Source: Desulfonatronum thiodismutans (GTDB lineage Bacteria > Desulfobacterota > Desulfovibrionia > Desulfovibrionales > Desulfonatronaceae). From it: a stretch of 64,000 bases of DNA. Shown here piece after piece: positions 18,501-28,210 of the stretch. The notes under the pieces were generated by a model. That model was not told the origin of the DNA, searched no databases, and saw only the letters and a program-made list of their open reading frames with translations. The stretch is taken from positions 132,374 to 196,373 of the forward strand of contig NZ_JPIK01000018.1 in assembly GCF_000717475.1 (NCBI RefSeq). Direction: 5' to 3'. Each line of letters begins with the position of its first letter. Positions within the stretch are counted from its first letter, which is position 1. A program made the translations under genes and the position numbers.

Positions 18501-19874
18501 TTAGTTCCCCAAGCTTTGCAACGGCGCCGGTACCCGTCCGCCCAGGTTGATGAACCGGTCCGAGCCGCCGGAGCCGGGGACGGGGATGATCACGGCTTCG
18601 CCCAGCAGGCCGCCGAAAAAGGCTTTTTCCCCGGCCTTCTTGCCGGGAACCGGGATCAGCCGGGCCGCGGTGGTCTTGCGGTTGATCACGCCGATGGCCA
18701 TCTCGTCGGCAATGATCGCGGCCAGGGTTTCGGCCGAGGTGTCGCCGGGCAGGGCGACCATGTCCAGGCCCACGGAGCAGACGCTGGTCAGGGCCTCCAG
18801 CTTGGGCAGGGTCAGGTGTCCCTGGGCCGCGGCTTCTGCTATGTTCAGGTCTTCGCTGACCGGGATGAAGGCCCCGCTGAATCCGCCCACCGAAGAACTG
18901 GCAAAGGCCCCGCCCTTTTTCACCGCGTCGTTGAGCATGGCCAGAGCCGCGGTGGAGCCGGGGGCCCCGATGTGGGCCAGACCGAGCACCTGAAAGATCT
19001 CCCCGACGGAATCCCCGACGTTGGGCGTGGGAGCCAAGGACAGATCCACCACGCCGAAGGGCACGTTCAATCGCTTGGCCACCTCCCGGCCGATGAGTTC
19101 ACCGATCCGGGTCACCTTGAAGGCCGTGCGTTTGATGACCTCGGAAATCTCGTCCAGGGCCAGATGGTCGTCGGCCTCCATGGCCCGTTCCAAGGCCCGC
19201 TTGACCACGCCCGGCCCGCTCACGCCCACGTTGATCACCGCATTGGGCTCGCCCACGCCCAGATAGGCTCCGGCCATGAAGGGCACGTCCTGGGGAATGT
19301 TCGCGAAGACGCCCATCTTGGCGCAAGCCAGGCCGTCCTGGTCCGCGGTCCTGGCCGCCGCGGCCTTGATGGTCTTGGCCAGCAAGAGCACTGCGTCCAT
19401 GTTGATCCCCGCGGCGGTGGTGGCCACGTTGAAGGAAGCGCACAGCCGTGAGGTGGCGGTCAGGGCTTCCGGAACCGCCTCGATCAGGCTCAGGTCGCCC
19501 CGGGCCAAGCCTTTCTCCACCAGGGCGCTGAACCCGCCGATGAAGTCCACGCCCACTTCCTGGGCCGCCTGGTCCAGGGTCATGGCAATCTGGACCAGTT
19601 CCCGGGAGGAAAACGGCGCGCCGACCACGGCCATGGGGCTGACGGAAATGCGTTTGTTGACCACGGGAATCCCGTAAATATCCCCCACCTCGTCGCACAC
19701 GTCCACAAGCGAAGCGGCCATGCCGGTGATCCGGGACAGCAACCGATCCTGAAACCGGGCCGCGTCATGGGTAGCCAGATCAAACAGGCTCAACCCCAAA
19801 GTCACCGTGCGCACGTCCAGATGTTCGTTGCGCAGCATTTCCAACGTGGTCAAAACTTCTTTTTCCGTCAGCAT
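18501..19874 (-). CDS. UPF0210/PFL family protein (DUF711)
   Basis: Protein of 457 residues belonging to the UPF0210 'PFL' family, distantly related in fold to glycyl-radical enzymes but without the glycyl-radical loop. Matching segments are IPVVNKRISVSPMAVVG near residue 68, GGFSALVEKGLARGD, MGVFANIPQDVPFMAGAYLGVGEPNAVINVGVSGPGVV (long conserved block near 190-225) and IGVINRKTTAARLIPVPGK near the end. The biochemical role is unknown. It is the third gene of a leftward putA/ACT/UPF0210 set, 35 bases after the ACT gene; ACT and UPF0210 genes are paired in many bacteria, which suggests a shared regulatory job. Confidence 0.9.
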   Translation of the reverse strand: MLTEKEVLTTLEMLRNEHLDVRTVTLGLSLFDLATHDAARFQDRLLSRITGMAASLVDVCDEVGDIYGIPVVNKRISVSPMAVVGAPFSSRELVQIAMTLDQAAQEVGVDFIGGFSALVEKGLARGDLSLIEAVPEALTATSRLCASFNVATTAAGINMDAVLLLAKTIKAAAARTADQDGLACAKMGVFANIPQDVPFMAGAYLGVGEPNAVINVGVSGPGVVKRALERAMEADDHLALDEISEVIKRTAFKVTRIGELIGREVAKRLNVPFGVVDLSLAPTPNVGDSVGEIFQVLGLAHIGAPGSTAALAMLNDAVKKGGAFASSSVGGFSGAFIPVSEDLNIAEAAAQGHLTLPKLEALTSVCSVGLDMVALPGDTSAETLAAIIADEMAIGVINRKTTAARLIPVPGKKAGEKAFFGGLLGEAVIIPVPGSGGSDRFINLGGRVPAPLQSLGN

Positions 19875-19909
19875 GAGATGAGATTCCTATAGGCTGAATA
19901 AGGGATTGT

Positions 19910-20479
19910 TCAAACCCGATGCACCGTTTCAAAAATATCACGGTGCTGGAGGCTGAGGCGTTGGTCGAGTTCCTGGGCCTTGCCGTAGAGCGCTTCCCTG
20001 AACTTCTGCCGATCCACTGATTTGGGCACGTCCACTTCGTAGATCATTACCCACTGTGAAACATCCTCGGTTTTGACGTTGGCCCGCAAGGCCGTGATGT
20101 TCACGCCGAACAGGGACAGAACTCCGGTCACCCCGGCCACCAGGCCAAGCTGGTCCGGGCCGATGGTGGTGAGAACGAACGGGTCCGTCGCTTCCTGGGC
20201 CGGTTTGGTCGGGGTCGCTTCTTCCATGAGCGAAACCCAGAAGGTCAGCTCCTCCCCCTGAAAACCATCCTCCAGTGCTCGAAGAACCTGTTCCCGACCC
20301 TGGCTCTCCTGAACCGGCTGGACCACGAACATTCCGGCAAACCGGCCATGCAGAATGGTTTGCGTGGCGTCTTCGATATTGCAGCCCATTTCGGCCAACA
20401 GCCCGGAAACCCGGGCCACGATCCCCGGACGGTCCTGGCCGAAAACGGCGATCATCATTTTTTTCGTATGATTAGGCAT
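19910..20479 (-). CDS. Tandem ACT-domain regulatory protein
   Basis: Protein of 189 residues with two ACT domains, the small-molecule binding fold typical of amino-acid sensing. Domain 1 is KMMIAVFGQDRPGIVARVSGLLAEMGCNIEDATQTILHGRF; domain 2 begins FVLTTIGPDQLGLVAGVTGVLSLFGVNITAL. The organisation matches GcvR-like or 'glycine cleavage regulator-like' proteins without a DNA-binding domain. The ATG at 20479 is preferred because it follows the putA stop by only four bases. The position after putA suggests an amino-acid ligand, which is inference. Confidence 0.85.
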   Translation of the reverse strand: MPNHTKKMMIAVFGQDRPGIVARVSGLLAEMGCNIEDATQTILHGRFAGMFVVQPVQESQGREQVLRALEDGFQGEELTFWVSLMEEATPTKPAQEATDPFVLTTIGPDQLGLVAGVTGVLSLFGVNITALRANVKTEDVSQWVMIYEVDVPKSVDRQKFREALYGKAQELDQRLSLQHRDIFETVHRV

Positions 20480-20483
20480 ATAT

Positions 20484-23400
20484 TCATCCCACCCATTCAT
20501 CGTCGCCAGCAATGGGCGCGAACCCTCGGCGCATGGTGTTTTCGGTGACCACTCGCGGGTCCAGGAACTGGATCAGATAGTCCGGTCCGCCGGCCTTGGA
20601 GCCCACGCCGGACATCTTGAAGCCGCCGAAGGGCTGGCGGTAGACTAGGGCGCCGGTGTTGTTCCGGTTCAGGTACAGGTTGCCCACACGGAATTCCCGT
20701 TTGGCCTGTTCCAGGCGTTTCGGGCTGCGGGAGAACACGCCGCCGGTCAGGGCGAAGCGGGAGTTGTTGGCCATGTCCAGGGCCTCGGTGAAGTCCTTGG
20801 CCCGCATTACGGCCAGCACCGGCCCGAAAATCTCTTCCTGGGCCGTGCGGTGTTCGGGCCGGATGCCTTCGACGATGGTCAGGGGCACGAAGCAGCCCTT
20901 TTCCGGGACCTCGCGCTGGACCACGATCCGGCCTTCCTGTTTGGCCGTCTCGATGGCCGCCCAAACATTGTTCTGCTGTCCCGTATCCACCACCGCGCCC
21001 ATGAAGTTCCCGGGATGTTCGCTGGGGCCGATCTTCACGGCCAGGGCCGCTTCGCGGAGCCGGGTCATGAACCGGTCATAGATGGCGTCCAGGACAATGA
21101 CCCGGGAACATGCCGAGCATTTCTGGCCCTGGAAGCCGAAGGCCGAGTACATCACCTGGGGCACGGCCTCGTCCAGGTCCGCGTCGTCGTCGATGATGAT
21201 GGCGTTCTTGCCGCCCATTTCAGCGATGACCCGCTTGCACTGGTCCTGACCCGGATGAACCTTGGCCGCCTTTTCGATGATCCTCAGTCCCACTTCCACG
21301 GAACCGGTGAAGGCGATGACGCTCACGTCCGGGTGCTCCACCAGATAGTCGCCCATGACCCGGCTGCGGCCCGGGCAGTAGTTGAAGACGCCCTCCGGCA
21401 GGCCGATCTCCCGGAACACCTCCACCAGGCCGTAGCCCACCAGGGAGGACAGGGAGGAGGGCTTGTAGATCAACGGGTTGCCGGTGACGATGGCCGCGGA
21501 GACCATGCCCATGGAAATGGCGAAGGGAAAGTTCCAGGGCGCGATGACAGCGGCGATGCCCTTGGGCTGGTAGAAGAGTTCGTTGACCTCGCCCGGAGCG
21601 TTGCCCATCCTCCGGGGCACGCCCAGGCGGATCATCTCCCGGGCGTAGTATTCCAGAAAGTCCACGGCCTCGGCCACGTCGTTGTAGGCTTGGTCCCACT
21701 GCTTGCCCACCTCCAGCACCTGCCAGGCGGATAGCTCATAGACCCGGCGACGGCAGACGTCCGCGGCTTTGAATAGATACCCGGCCCGCTCTTCGGGGGA
21801 GGAGTCCCGCCAGCCCGGCAGGGCCTTGCGGGCCGCATCCAGGGCCTGGTCCACTTCTTCCCGGCCGGCCTGGCAGACTTGGCCCAGGACTTCATCCGGG
21901 TCCGCCGGGTTGTAGGAGGCAATGAGGTCCTGGGTGAAGATCTCCTTGCCGCCGATGAACACCGGCCAGTTTTTTCCCTTTTGGGCGCGGACCTTGGCAA
22001 TGGCCTCGGGGAAGGCGCTTCGGGCCTCGGGCACTGTAAAATCCACCAGGGGCATGTTCTTGAAGACGGAAACGCCCAGGGGCTTGCCGGTGGACGTGCC
22101 GGGCATGGCGGGTTCCGGCGTGAAGGCCCTGGCTTTGTCCCGCTCCAGGGTTTTGAGGGGGTTTTCCAGCAGCCGGTCCATGTCCGCCTGGTCCGCGAAG
22201 CTCTGCTTCAGGAAAGACTCGTTGGCCGTGTTTTCCAGCAGCCTGCGGACCAGATACGCCATGCCCGGCAGCAGCTCGCCGTAGGGGCAGTACAGCCGGA
22301 CCCGGTCGGCCACGTTCTTCAGGCCTTTGCGCACGGGTTCGGCCATGCCGTAGAGCACCTGGAACTCGAAGCGATCCGGGGCCACTCCGAGGTCCTTGGC
22401 CGTTTCCATGACCATGGAAATGGAGCGGATGTTGTGGGAACCGCACTGAAAATAAATCAGATCCCGCTGCTCCAGAATCATCCGGGCGTGGCGCTCGAAG
22501 GCCGCGTCGGTCTCCGGCTTTTTGGTCCAGACCGGGACGGGCCAGCCGTTTTGGACCGCGACGATGGTTTCCTGGTCCCAGTAGGCTCCTTTGACCAGGC
22601 GGATGCCGATGGGCAGGTTCCGGGCCTTGGCCCAGTCGATCAGGTCTTTGAGGTCCTCGTCCGTGCAGCGCAAATAGGACTGGAGAACGATGCTCAGATG
22701 CGGATAGTCCCGGAACTCCGGCTCGGTGCGCAGCCTCTTGAACAGCTCCAGGGTGGCTTCCTTGAACTTGAGGGATTCCATGTCGATGCACAGCGCGCCG
22801 CCCAGATCCTTGACCCGGGCGTAGATGGGCCGCAGCCGGGAGAGGATGCCCCGCACAGTGTCTTCCACATCCACGGCCTTGGCCTGGGAGTACAGTGCCG
22901 AGGGCTTGATAGAGACGTTCAGCCGGGGGGTGTGGCCCCAGTCCAAGTCCGGGGACGCGCCGCCGGGGGACGTGAGGGGCTTCCAGGAAGATTGGACTTT
23001 GGCCAGGGCGTCCAGCAGTTCCATGTACCCGTCCATATAGGCCTGGGCCTCTTCCTCACTGACCGTGGCCTCGCCCAGCAGGTCCACGGTGAAGGCGAAG
23101 CCGTCCTTGCGGATTTTTTGCAAGCTGGAAACGGCTTCCTTGGTGTTCTGGCCGATAATGAACTGACGGGCCATGCCCTCAATATTGGAGCGGATGATCT
23201 TGCCCATGGCCTTGGCCGCGAAGGCCCCGAACAAGCCACCGGACTTTTCCGCGCCCCACTTCAGGACAGCGGGAATGTCCCCGCTCCCCTGACCGGAGAA
23301 GTATTCCTCAATATGACGCTGCAAGGATTCGGAAGTGTTCAGATACGGCAGCACGTCCACGAACCGGAACAACTGGACCTTGAAGTCCTCGTTCTGCATG

Positions 23401-23525
23401 GCCCAGTCCATGACCTTGCCGGTCCAGAATCCTTTGTTGAAAACGCTGGGCGCTTCGCCCTGGATGGAACCGAAAAACTGCCGCCCCCGGGTCACCACCC
23501 GAGCTTCAAAATCCGCGTCATGCAT
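20484..23525 (-). CDS. putA: Bifunctional proline dehydrogenase / P5C dehydrogenase
   Basis: Two-step catabolism of proline to glutamate, FAD- then NAD-dependent, at the inner membrane face. The 1013-residue protein has a proline-dehydrogenase barrel at ~110-440 (LNVSIKPSALYSQ, YPHLSIVLQSYLR, GIRLVKGAYWDQE, the classic PRODH blocks) and an aldehyde-dehydrogenase domain at ~520-1000 with the glutamate in IAEMGGKNAIIIDDDADL near 767 and the catalytic cysteine in GFQGQKCSACSRVI near 800. There is no N-terminal ribbon-helix-helix domain, so it is not an autogenous repressor like E. coli PutA. GGAGG precedes the ATG. Confidence 0.95.
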   Translation of the reverse strand: MHDADFEARVVTRGRQFFGSIQGEAPSVFNKGFWTGKVMDWAMQNEDFKVQLFRFVDVLPYLNTSESLQRHIEEYFSGQGSGDIPAVLKWGAEKSGGLFGAFAAKAMGKIIRSNIEGMARQFIIGQNTKEAVSSLQKIRKDGFAFTVDLLGEATVSEEEAQAYMDGYMELLDALAKVQSSWKPLTSPGGASPDLDWGHTPRLNVSIKPSALYSQAKAVDVEDTVRGILSRLRPIYARVKDLGGALCIDMESLKFKEATLELFKRLRTEPEFRDYPHLSIVLQSYLRCTDEDLKDLIDWAKARNLPIGIRLVKGAYWDQETIVAVQNGWPVPVWTKKPETDAAFERHARMILEQRDLIYFQCGSHNIRSISMVMETAKDLGVAPDRFEFQVLYGMAEPVRKGLKNVADRVRLYCPYGELLPGMAYLVRRLLENTANESFLKQSFADQADMDRLLENPLKTLERDKARAFTPEPAMPGTSTGKPLGVSVFKNMPLVDFTVPEARSAFPEAIAKVRAQKGKNWPVFIGGKEIFTQDLIASYNPADPDEVLGQVCQAGREEVDQALDAARKALPGWRDSSPEERAGYLFKAADVCRRRVYELSAWQVLEVGKQWDQAYNDVAEAVDFLEYYAREMIRLGVPRRMGNAPGEVNELFYQPKGIAAVIAPWNFPFAISMGMVSAAIVTGNPLIYKPSSLSSLVGYGLVEVFREIGLPEGVFNYCPGRSRVMGDYLVEHPDVSVIAFTGSVEVGLRIIEKAAKVHPGQDQCKRVIAEMGGKNAIIIDDDADLDEAVPQVMYSAFGFQGQKCSACSRVIVLDAIYDRFMTRLREAALAVKIGPSEHPGNFMGAVVDTGQQNNVWAAIETAKQEGRIVVQREVPEKGCFVPLTIVEGIRPEHRTAQEEIFGPVLAVMRAKDFTEALDMANNSRFALTGGVFSRSPKRLEQAKREFRVGNLYLNRNNTGALVYRQPFGGFKMSGVGSKAGGPDYLIQFLDPRVVTENTMRRGFAPIAGDDEWVG

Positions 23526-23580
23526 TGTTTTTTGCCTCCGTATTTACGTTGTCTCTCGCAACGATCGTCGGGGAAGATGT

Positions 23581-23604
23581 TTCCAAGTCGTCGCCGACTT
23601 GGAA
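23581..23604. promoter_or_regulatory. Inverted repeat upstream of putA
   Basis: Perfect 10-base inverted repeat, TTCCAAGTCG and CGACTTGGAA, with a four-base spacer, about 55 bases upstream of the putA start codon. On the plus strand it is followed by an A-run, so it is not terminator-shaped for either neighbour. A regulator binding site for putA is plausible but only positional. Confidence 0.35.
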
Positions 23605-23760
23605 AAAAATGCAACCTAAGCCGGGTTCAGTCTAGGGTCAATTCCTTGAGTATGTCTGCGCAGGGCGAACTTGTATTGGCGGTTACGCCGAAAAATCGAA
23701 GGTGGACAGGTGAAGCGGCGTTTGCTAAATTACTTTTTTGGGCTTGCTCAAATTTTGAAA

Positions 23761-23845
23761 GGAAGCCGGGTGGCATAAGCGCTGCCAACCCCGTCAGGCC
23801 CGAGAGGGAGCAGCGGTAACAGTTGCTTGTGGGTGCCTGGCTTCC
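23761..23845 (+). ncRNA. ffs: Small signal recognition particle RNA (4.5S type)
   Basis: The universally conserved SRP apical hairpin is present: CCCCGTCAGGCCCGAGAGGG followed by AGCAGCGGTAA (23790-23820), with a GAGA tetraloop and the asymmetric internal loop bound by the Ffh M domain. The ends pair as GGAAGCC (23761) with GGCTTCC (23839-23845). The size of about 85-95 bases matches the short bacterial form. A Rho-independent terminator follows at once. The promoter lies in 23700-23755 but I cannot name its boxes with confidence. Confidence 0.95.
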
Positions 23846-23850
23846 TTGAA

Positions 23851-23881
23851 AGCACGGATGGCCGCATCCGTGCTTTTTTTT
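23851..23881 (+). terminator. Rho-independent terminator of the SRP RNA gene
   Basis: Stem AGCACGGATG / CATCCGTGCT with a GCCG loop, followed by a run of eight T bases. It begins six bases after the predicted 3' end of the SRP RNA. Confidence 0.93.
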
Positions 23882-23937
23882 CGTGCTTTTTTTTCAGCGG
23901 TCATGCCGCGCATTCCAAGCGAACACGGACGGATACG

Positions 23938-24621
23938 ATGAACGAAGCACTTTGGCTGGGATTCGCCTTTCTGGATTTGGTCATGGTCGTGGTGGTCTTC
24001 CGCTTTTTCGGCAAGCAGGGCTTGTTCGCCATGATCGTCTTCAATCTGATCCTGTGCAACATTCAAGTGCTCAAGACCATCGAGCTGTTCGGCCTGACCA
24101 CCACGCTGGGCAATATTCTGTATGCCAGCGTGTTTTTCTCCACGGACCTGCTGGGCGAGCATTACGGGCGGGAAGAGGCCAAAAAGGCCGTGTTGCTGGG
24201 TTTCCTGAGCCTGATCCTGGCCGTGACCTACATGCAGATCGCCCTGTTCTTCACCCCGGCCGTCTCGGACTTCGCCCAACCTCACCTGGAAGCCATTTTC
24301 GGCGTCTTGCCCCGGATCGTCCTGGCCAGCATGGTCGCCTACATCGTCTCCCAGTGGCACGACATCTGGGCCTTTCATTTCTGGAAGGCGCGCACCGGCG
24401 GCAAGCACCTCTGGCTGCGCAACAACGCCAGCACCCTGGTCAGTCAGCTTCTGGACACCGTGATCTTCTGCTCCATCGCCTTTCTGGGCATTTTCCCCAT
24501 GGACGTCTGGATTCAGATCGTGATCAGCACGTACCTGATCAAGCTGCTGGTCGGGCTTTTGGACACTCCGTTCATGTACCTGGCGGCCCGGATTCGGCCA
24601 CGGGACGCCGTTCACTCGTAG
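23938..24621 (+). CDS. yhhQ: Queuosine precursor transporter (YhhQ/VUT family)
   Basis: Inner-membrane transporter of 227 residues that imports preQ0/preQ1-type precursors for tRNA queuosine. About six hydrophobic segments are visible. Family blocks: NILYASVFFSTDLLGEHYGRE near residue 60, the segment IVSQWHDIWAFHFWK near 140, RNNASTLVSQLLDTVIFCSIAF near 160 and the C-terminal YLIKLLVGLLDTPFMYLA. The ATG at 23938 begins the conserved N-terminus; an open frame upstream runs through the terminator and is rejected. Confidence 0.9.
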   Translation: MNEALWLGFAFLDLVMVVVVFRFFGKQGLFAMIVFNLILCNIQVLKTIELFGLTTTLGNILYASVFFSTDLLGEHYGREEAKKAVLLGFLSLILAVTYMQIALFFTPAVSDFAQPHLEAIFGVLPRIVLASMVAYIVSQWHDIWAFHFWKARTGGKHLWLRNNASTLVSQLLDTVIFCSIAFLGIFPMDVWIQIVISTYLIKLLVGLLDTPFMYLAARIRPRDAVHS

Positions 24622-24637
24622 GATCGAGACGAGGAGT

Positions 24638-24913
24638 TCAGCGCTCCCGCCGCAGCGCCTCCACAACGGTCTGGAACGTGTCCGCGGGACAGACCTTTTC
24701 GTCGATGGCGCAATATTCCGCGGTTTCGGCTTCGGCGATACAGGTCAGGGCCTCGTAGAGGCAGACCAGCAGTCCTTCTTCGTCCGAGCCGCACACCTCG
24801 CGGGCTAGGTCCAGCAATTTACGGGGAGCGTCTTCCGCGAGCGTGATTCGCATGCCCTCCCCGGTCAGTTCCAGCTCGAAATAATCCAGGTATCCTAAAG
24901 CCTCTTCTTGCAT
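24638..24913 (-). CDS. Small acidic protein of unknown function
   Basis: Protein of 91 residues beginning MQEEALGYLDYFELELTGEGM, with GAGGGG five bases before this ATG; an in-frame start 153 bases upstream gives a low-complexity basic extension and is less likely. It is acidic, mostly helical in appearance, with four cysteines (REVCGSDEE, VCLYEALTCIAEAE, YCAIDEKVC) that might bind metal. Convergent with yhhQ and divergent from the activase gene. Family not recognised. Confidence 0.6.
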   Translation of the reverse strand: MQEEALGYLDYFELELTGEGMRITLAEDAPRKLLDLAREVCGSDEEGLLVCLYEALTCIAEAETAEYCAIDEKVCPADTFQTVVEALRRER

Positions 24914-25170
24914 TTTGCCCCTCTCGTCCTTTGCTTTGACGCGCGACGCCTTCCTCTCGTCAACCCCGTTTCCGCTCCTACTCGGCTGTAAAAGAGATTC
25001 CTCGCCCTTGTCCAGCTTTTTCAAGGCCGGGGGCTTTTCGTCCCATGTTCGTGCGCCTGACTCCACCTCGCACTTGCCCGGAGCATGGGACGTGGTTATA
25101 GATCAAGGCTTCGGGGGTGATGGTCGCCCTCTGTCCGAATGTCGCAAATCCTGCAAGGAGCACCCCGTCC

Positions 25171-28100
25171 ATGGCTTATCATATCGGCGTTGACGTCGGT
25201 TCCGTCAGCGTCAACTGCGTTGTTCTCGACGATTCCGAAACCCTTGTTCACGAAGCCCCGTACCGCCGTCATTTCGGCCTGGTTCTCGATGAAACGGCCA
25301 GGGTCCTGGAAGATGTTCTCGGCCGTTTTCCCCGGGAAGATATTCACTCTATTTCTTTCACCGGCAACCAGGGCCAAGCCATCGGCGAGCTGCTGGGAGC
25401 GCCTTTCGAGGTGGAGACCATCGCCCAGGTGCTCGGCACGACCAAGGTCGCTCCCGGCGTGCGCAGCATCATCAGCATCGGAGGGCAGGACGCGGCCCTG
25501 TTCGAGTTGGACTACGATCAGCAGGGCCAGTGGCGGTTGGCCGCCTTCAACGTCAACGGTCCCTGCGCCTCGGGCACCGGCTCGTTCATCGACCAGCAGG
25601 CCGAACGGCTGACCTTTGCCATGTACGGCGAACAGTTCGACATGAACCAGGAAAAGCTGCAAAAGGTTCTGGAAGACTTCATCGCCCTGGGCGCGACCAG
25701 CACCTATCCGGCCCCGGTGGCCTGCCGCTGCACCGTGTTCACCAAGTCGGACATGATCCATCTCCAGAACAAGGGCGAGACTCTGCCGAACATCATCGCC
25801 GGTTTGCACCACGGCACCGCGGCCAACTATATGAGCACCATCGTGGCCAACCGGGAACTGGTGGAGCCGGTGGTCTTCATCGGCGGCATGGCCTCCAACC
25901 GGCTTCAGGTTGAGGCTTTTCGCAAATACTACCCCAATCTGACGGTTCCGGAGCACCACGCTTCCCTGGGCGCCCTGGGCACGGCCCTGCAATCCCTGCG
26001 CGGCAAGATCAAGAGCAGCGTCGATCTCGGACTGCTGCGCTCCCCGGCGGCTTCCAAGGTGGACGCCATTGGTCGGGCCAAGCCGCTTTCCCTGGAATAT
26101 ACCGACTTTGACCCGGACAACACCCTGCCGCCCCTGCCCGAGGGCGACGAAGTCATTGACGCCTATCTCGGCGTGGACATCGGCTCCACCTCCACCAAGT
26201 ACGCCCTGATCGACGATCAGGGCCGGATCATTCACAAGCGCTACGTGCCCACCCAGGGCAAACCCATCGAGGTGGCCCAGGGGCTGTTGCGCCATCTCCA
26301 GGGCGAGGTCGGCCCGCGCGTCCAGCTCAAGGCCGTGGCCACCACCGGCTCGGGCCGCAACGTGGTCGGTGACTTCATCAGCGCGGATCTGGTCATCGAC
26401 GAGATCACGGCCCATGCCCGGGGCGCGGTGGCCGTGGACCCGGAAATCGACACCATCTTTGAGATCGGGGGCCAGGATTCCAAGTATATCGCCATCGACA
26501 AGACCCACCCCACGGACTTCATGATGAACAAGGTCTGCGCCGCGGGCACGGGAAGCTTCCTGCACGAGTTGGCCAACAAGATGAACATCAACATCATCGG
26601 CGAGTTCCAGGAGGTGGCCCTGGCGGCCAAGAACCCGGTGAATCTGGCCGAACGCTGCACCGTGTTCATGGAATCCGACTTGACCGCCTACGCCCAGAAG
26701 GGCGCGGGACGGGAGGACCTCATCGCCGGGCTGTGCTACGCCATTGTTCGCAACTACCTGCACCGGGTGGTGGAAAACCGGCGCATCGGCCAGCGGATCA
26801 TGTTCCTGGGCGGGCCGTCCCTGAACAAGGGCATTGTCGCAGCCTTTGAAAAGGTGGCTGGCAAGCCCATCCTGGTGCCCAAACACCGGGAGGTCATGGG
26901 GGCCTTTGGCGCGGCCCTGGCCGTACGCGAACTGGCCCAGGCCGGCAAGGTGGAGGAAAAGCAGCGCGATTTGGAGCACCTGGCCGGGCTGGAAGTGGCC
27001 TTCAAGGAGAGCATCTGTCGGGCGGACAAGAACTGCCACAATGAGTGCAAGCTGAAGATCTACAATTTCGGCGGGCGCAAGAGCGTCTGGGGCGGGGATT
27101 GCGGCCGATACGAAACCACGCTGGCCGCGGTGCGTAAGGAGACGGACTATTTCCAGTTGCGCTGGAACCTGTTCCGGGACGCCGTCCAGGCTGCCGGGGC
27201 GCATCTGGGAGAAGGGCGGACGCAAAAGGACGACCGCCCGGTGATCGGCGTGCCCTTGAGCCTGCATTCCCTGGACTGGGGGGTGTTTTGGGCCCATTTA
27301 TTGACAGGCATGGGCCTGCGCCCGGTCTTTAGCCCGCCCACCACCCAGGCCATGGCCATGGCCGGGGTGGAGAGCATGACCGCGGAAATGTGCTTTCCGG
27401 TCAAGGTGTTCCACGGCCATGTGCATCACCTTCTGGAGCACGCGGACTATCTCTTCCTGCCCAACGTGATCAACATGGCCACCGCGGACCCAGAGGAAAA
27501 GGGCCAGTTCTGCCCCCTGGTGGAAAGCTCCCAGTACCTGGTCCGGGCCGCCCTGCGCATCGACAACGAGCGGATCATCCGGCCCACCCTGTTCCTCAAG
27601 GACGGTCCGGAAATGCTGGTGGACGCGGTCTACGACAGCCTGCCTCCGTCTTTGCGCCCATCCAAGCCGGTTGTGACCCGGGCCCTGCACCGGGCCTGGG
27701 ACGAGCAGCACAAGTTCAAGGCCGACCTGCGCCGCCGGGGCCGCGAAATACTCAGTCAGGTCACCGACGACGAGGCCGTCTGGATCGTCACCGGGCGGCC
27801 CTACAATCTGTACGACGAGCGGTTGAACCTGCAAATGGGTCGGCAGATGGCCAAGCTGGGCATCAAGGCCCTGCCCCTGGACTTCCTGGACGTGGATGAC
27901 GAATCCCTGGAGGACTTCCCCCGGATGTACTGGGGCCTGGGAGCCCGCATCCTGCGGGCCACCAAAAAGATCGCCCGCAACCCCAACTGGTTCGGGGTGC
28001 ACCTGACCAACTTCTCCTGCGGCCCGGACTCGTTCATCGAACACTTCTACGGCCACGTGCTCAGCGACAAACCCTTCCTGATCCTGGAACTGGACGAACA

Positions 28101-28176
28101 CAGCGCCGTAGCCGGCATGCTCACCCGGATCGAGGCGTTCCGGAACGTGGTTAAGAACGTACGAGCGGCACGATAG
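25171..28176 (+). CDS. Acyl-CoA dehydratase activase (double BadF/HgdC domain plus DUF2229)
   Basis: Iron-sulfur ATPase of the family that activates 2-hydroxyacyl-CoA dehydratases or benzoyl-CoA reductases by ATP-driven electron transfer. The 1001 residues contain two ASKHA activase domains. First: GVDVGSVSVNCVVLDD at residue 6, ISIGGQDAALFEL, NGPCASGTGSFID. Second: GVDIGSTSTKYALID near 333, EIGGQDSKYIAID, KVCAAGTGSFLHELA, CTVFMESDLTAY. A DUF2229-type C-terminal half follows (~650-1001). The cysteines in the CA(S/A)GTG loops would hold the shared cluster. AAGGAG lies ten bases before the ATG. Its partner at 28880 is separated by an AT-rich toxin-like pair. Confidence 0.88.
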   Translation: MAYHIGVDVGSVSVNCVVLDDSETLVHEAPYRRHFGLVLDETARVLEDVLGRFPREDIHSISFTGNQGQAIGELLGAPFEVETIAQVLGTTKVAPGVRSIISIGGQDAALFELDYDQQGQWRLAAFNVNGPCASGTGSFIDQQAERLTFAMYGEQFDMNQEKLQKVLEDFIALGATSTYPAPVACRCTVFTKSDMIHLQNKGETLPNIIAGLHHGTAANYMSTIVANRELVEPVVFIGGMASNRLQVEAFRKYYPNLTVPEHHASLGALGTALQSLRGKIKSSVDLGLLRSPAASKVDAIGRAKPLSLEYTDFDPDNTLPPLPEGDEVIDAYLGVDIGSTSTKYALIDDQGRIIHKRYVPTQGKPIEVAQGLLRHLQGEVGPRVQLKAVATTGSGRNVVGDFISADLVIDEITAHARGAVAVDPEIDTIFEIGGQDSKYIAIDKTHPTDFMMNKVCAAGTGSFLHELANKMNINIIGEFQEVALAAKNPVNLAERCTVFMESDLTAYAQKGAGREDLIAGLCYAIVRNYLHRVVENRRIGQRIMFLGGPSLNKGIVAAFEKVAGKPILVPKHREVMGAFGAALAVRELAQAGKVEEKQRDLEHLAGLEVAFKESICRADKNCHNECKLKIYNFGGRKSVWGGDCGRYETTLAAVRKETDYFQLRWNLFRDAVQAAGAHLGEGRTQKDDRPVIGVPLSLHSLDWGVFWAHLLTGMGLRPVFSPPTTQAMAMAGVESMTAEMCFPVKVFHGHVHHLLEHADYLFLPNVINMATADPEEKGQFCPLVESSQYLVRAALRIDNERIIRPTLFLKDGPEMLVDAVYDSLPPSLRPSKPVVTRALHRAWDEQHKFKADLRRRGREILSQVTDDEAVWIVTGRPYNLYDERLNLQMGRQMAKLGIKALPLDFLDVDDESLEDFPRMYWGLGARILRATKKIARNPNWFGVHLTNFSCGPDSFIEHFYGHVLSDKPFLILELDEHSAVAGMLTRIEAFRNVVKNVRAAR

Positions 28177-28210
28177 ATCGTGAGGCGTGGCAACGCCAAG
28201 GAGGCTTGCA

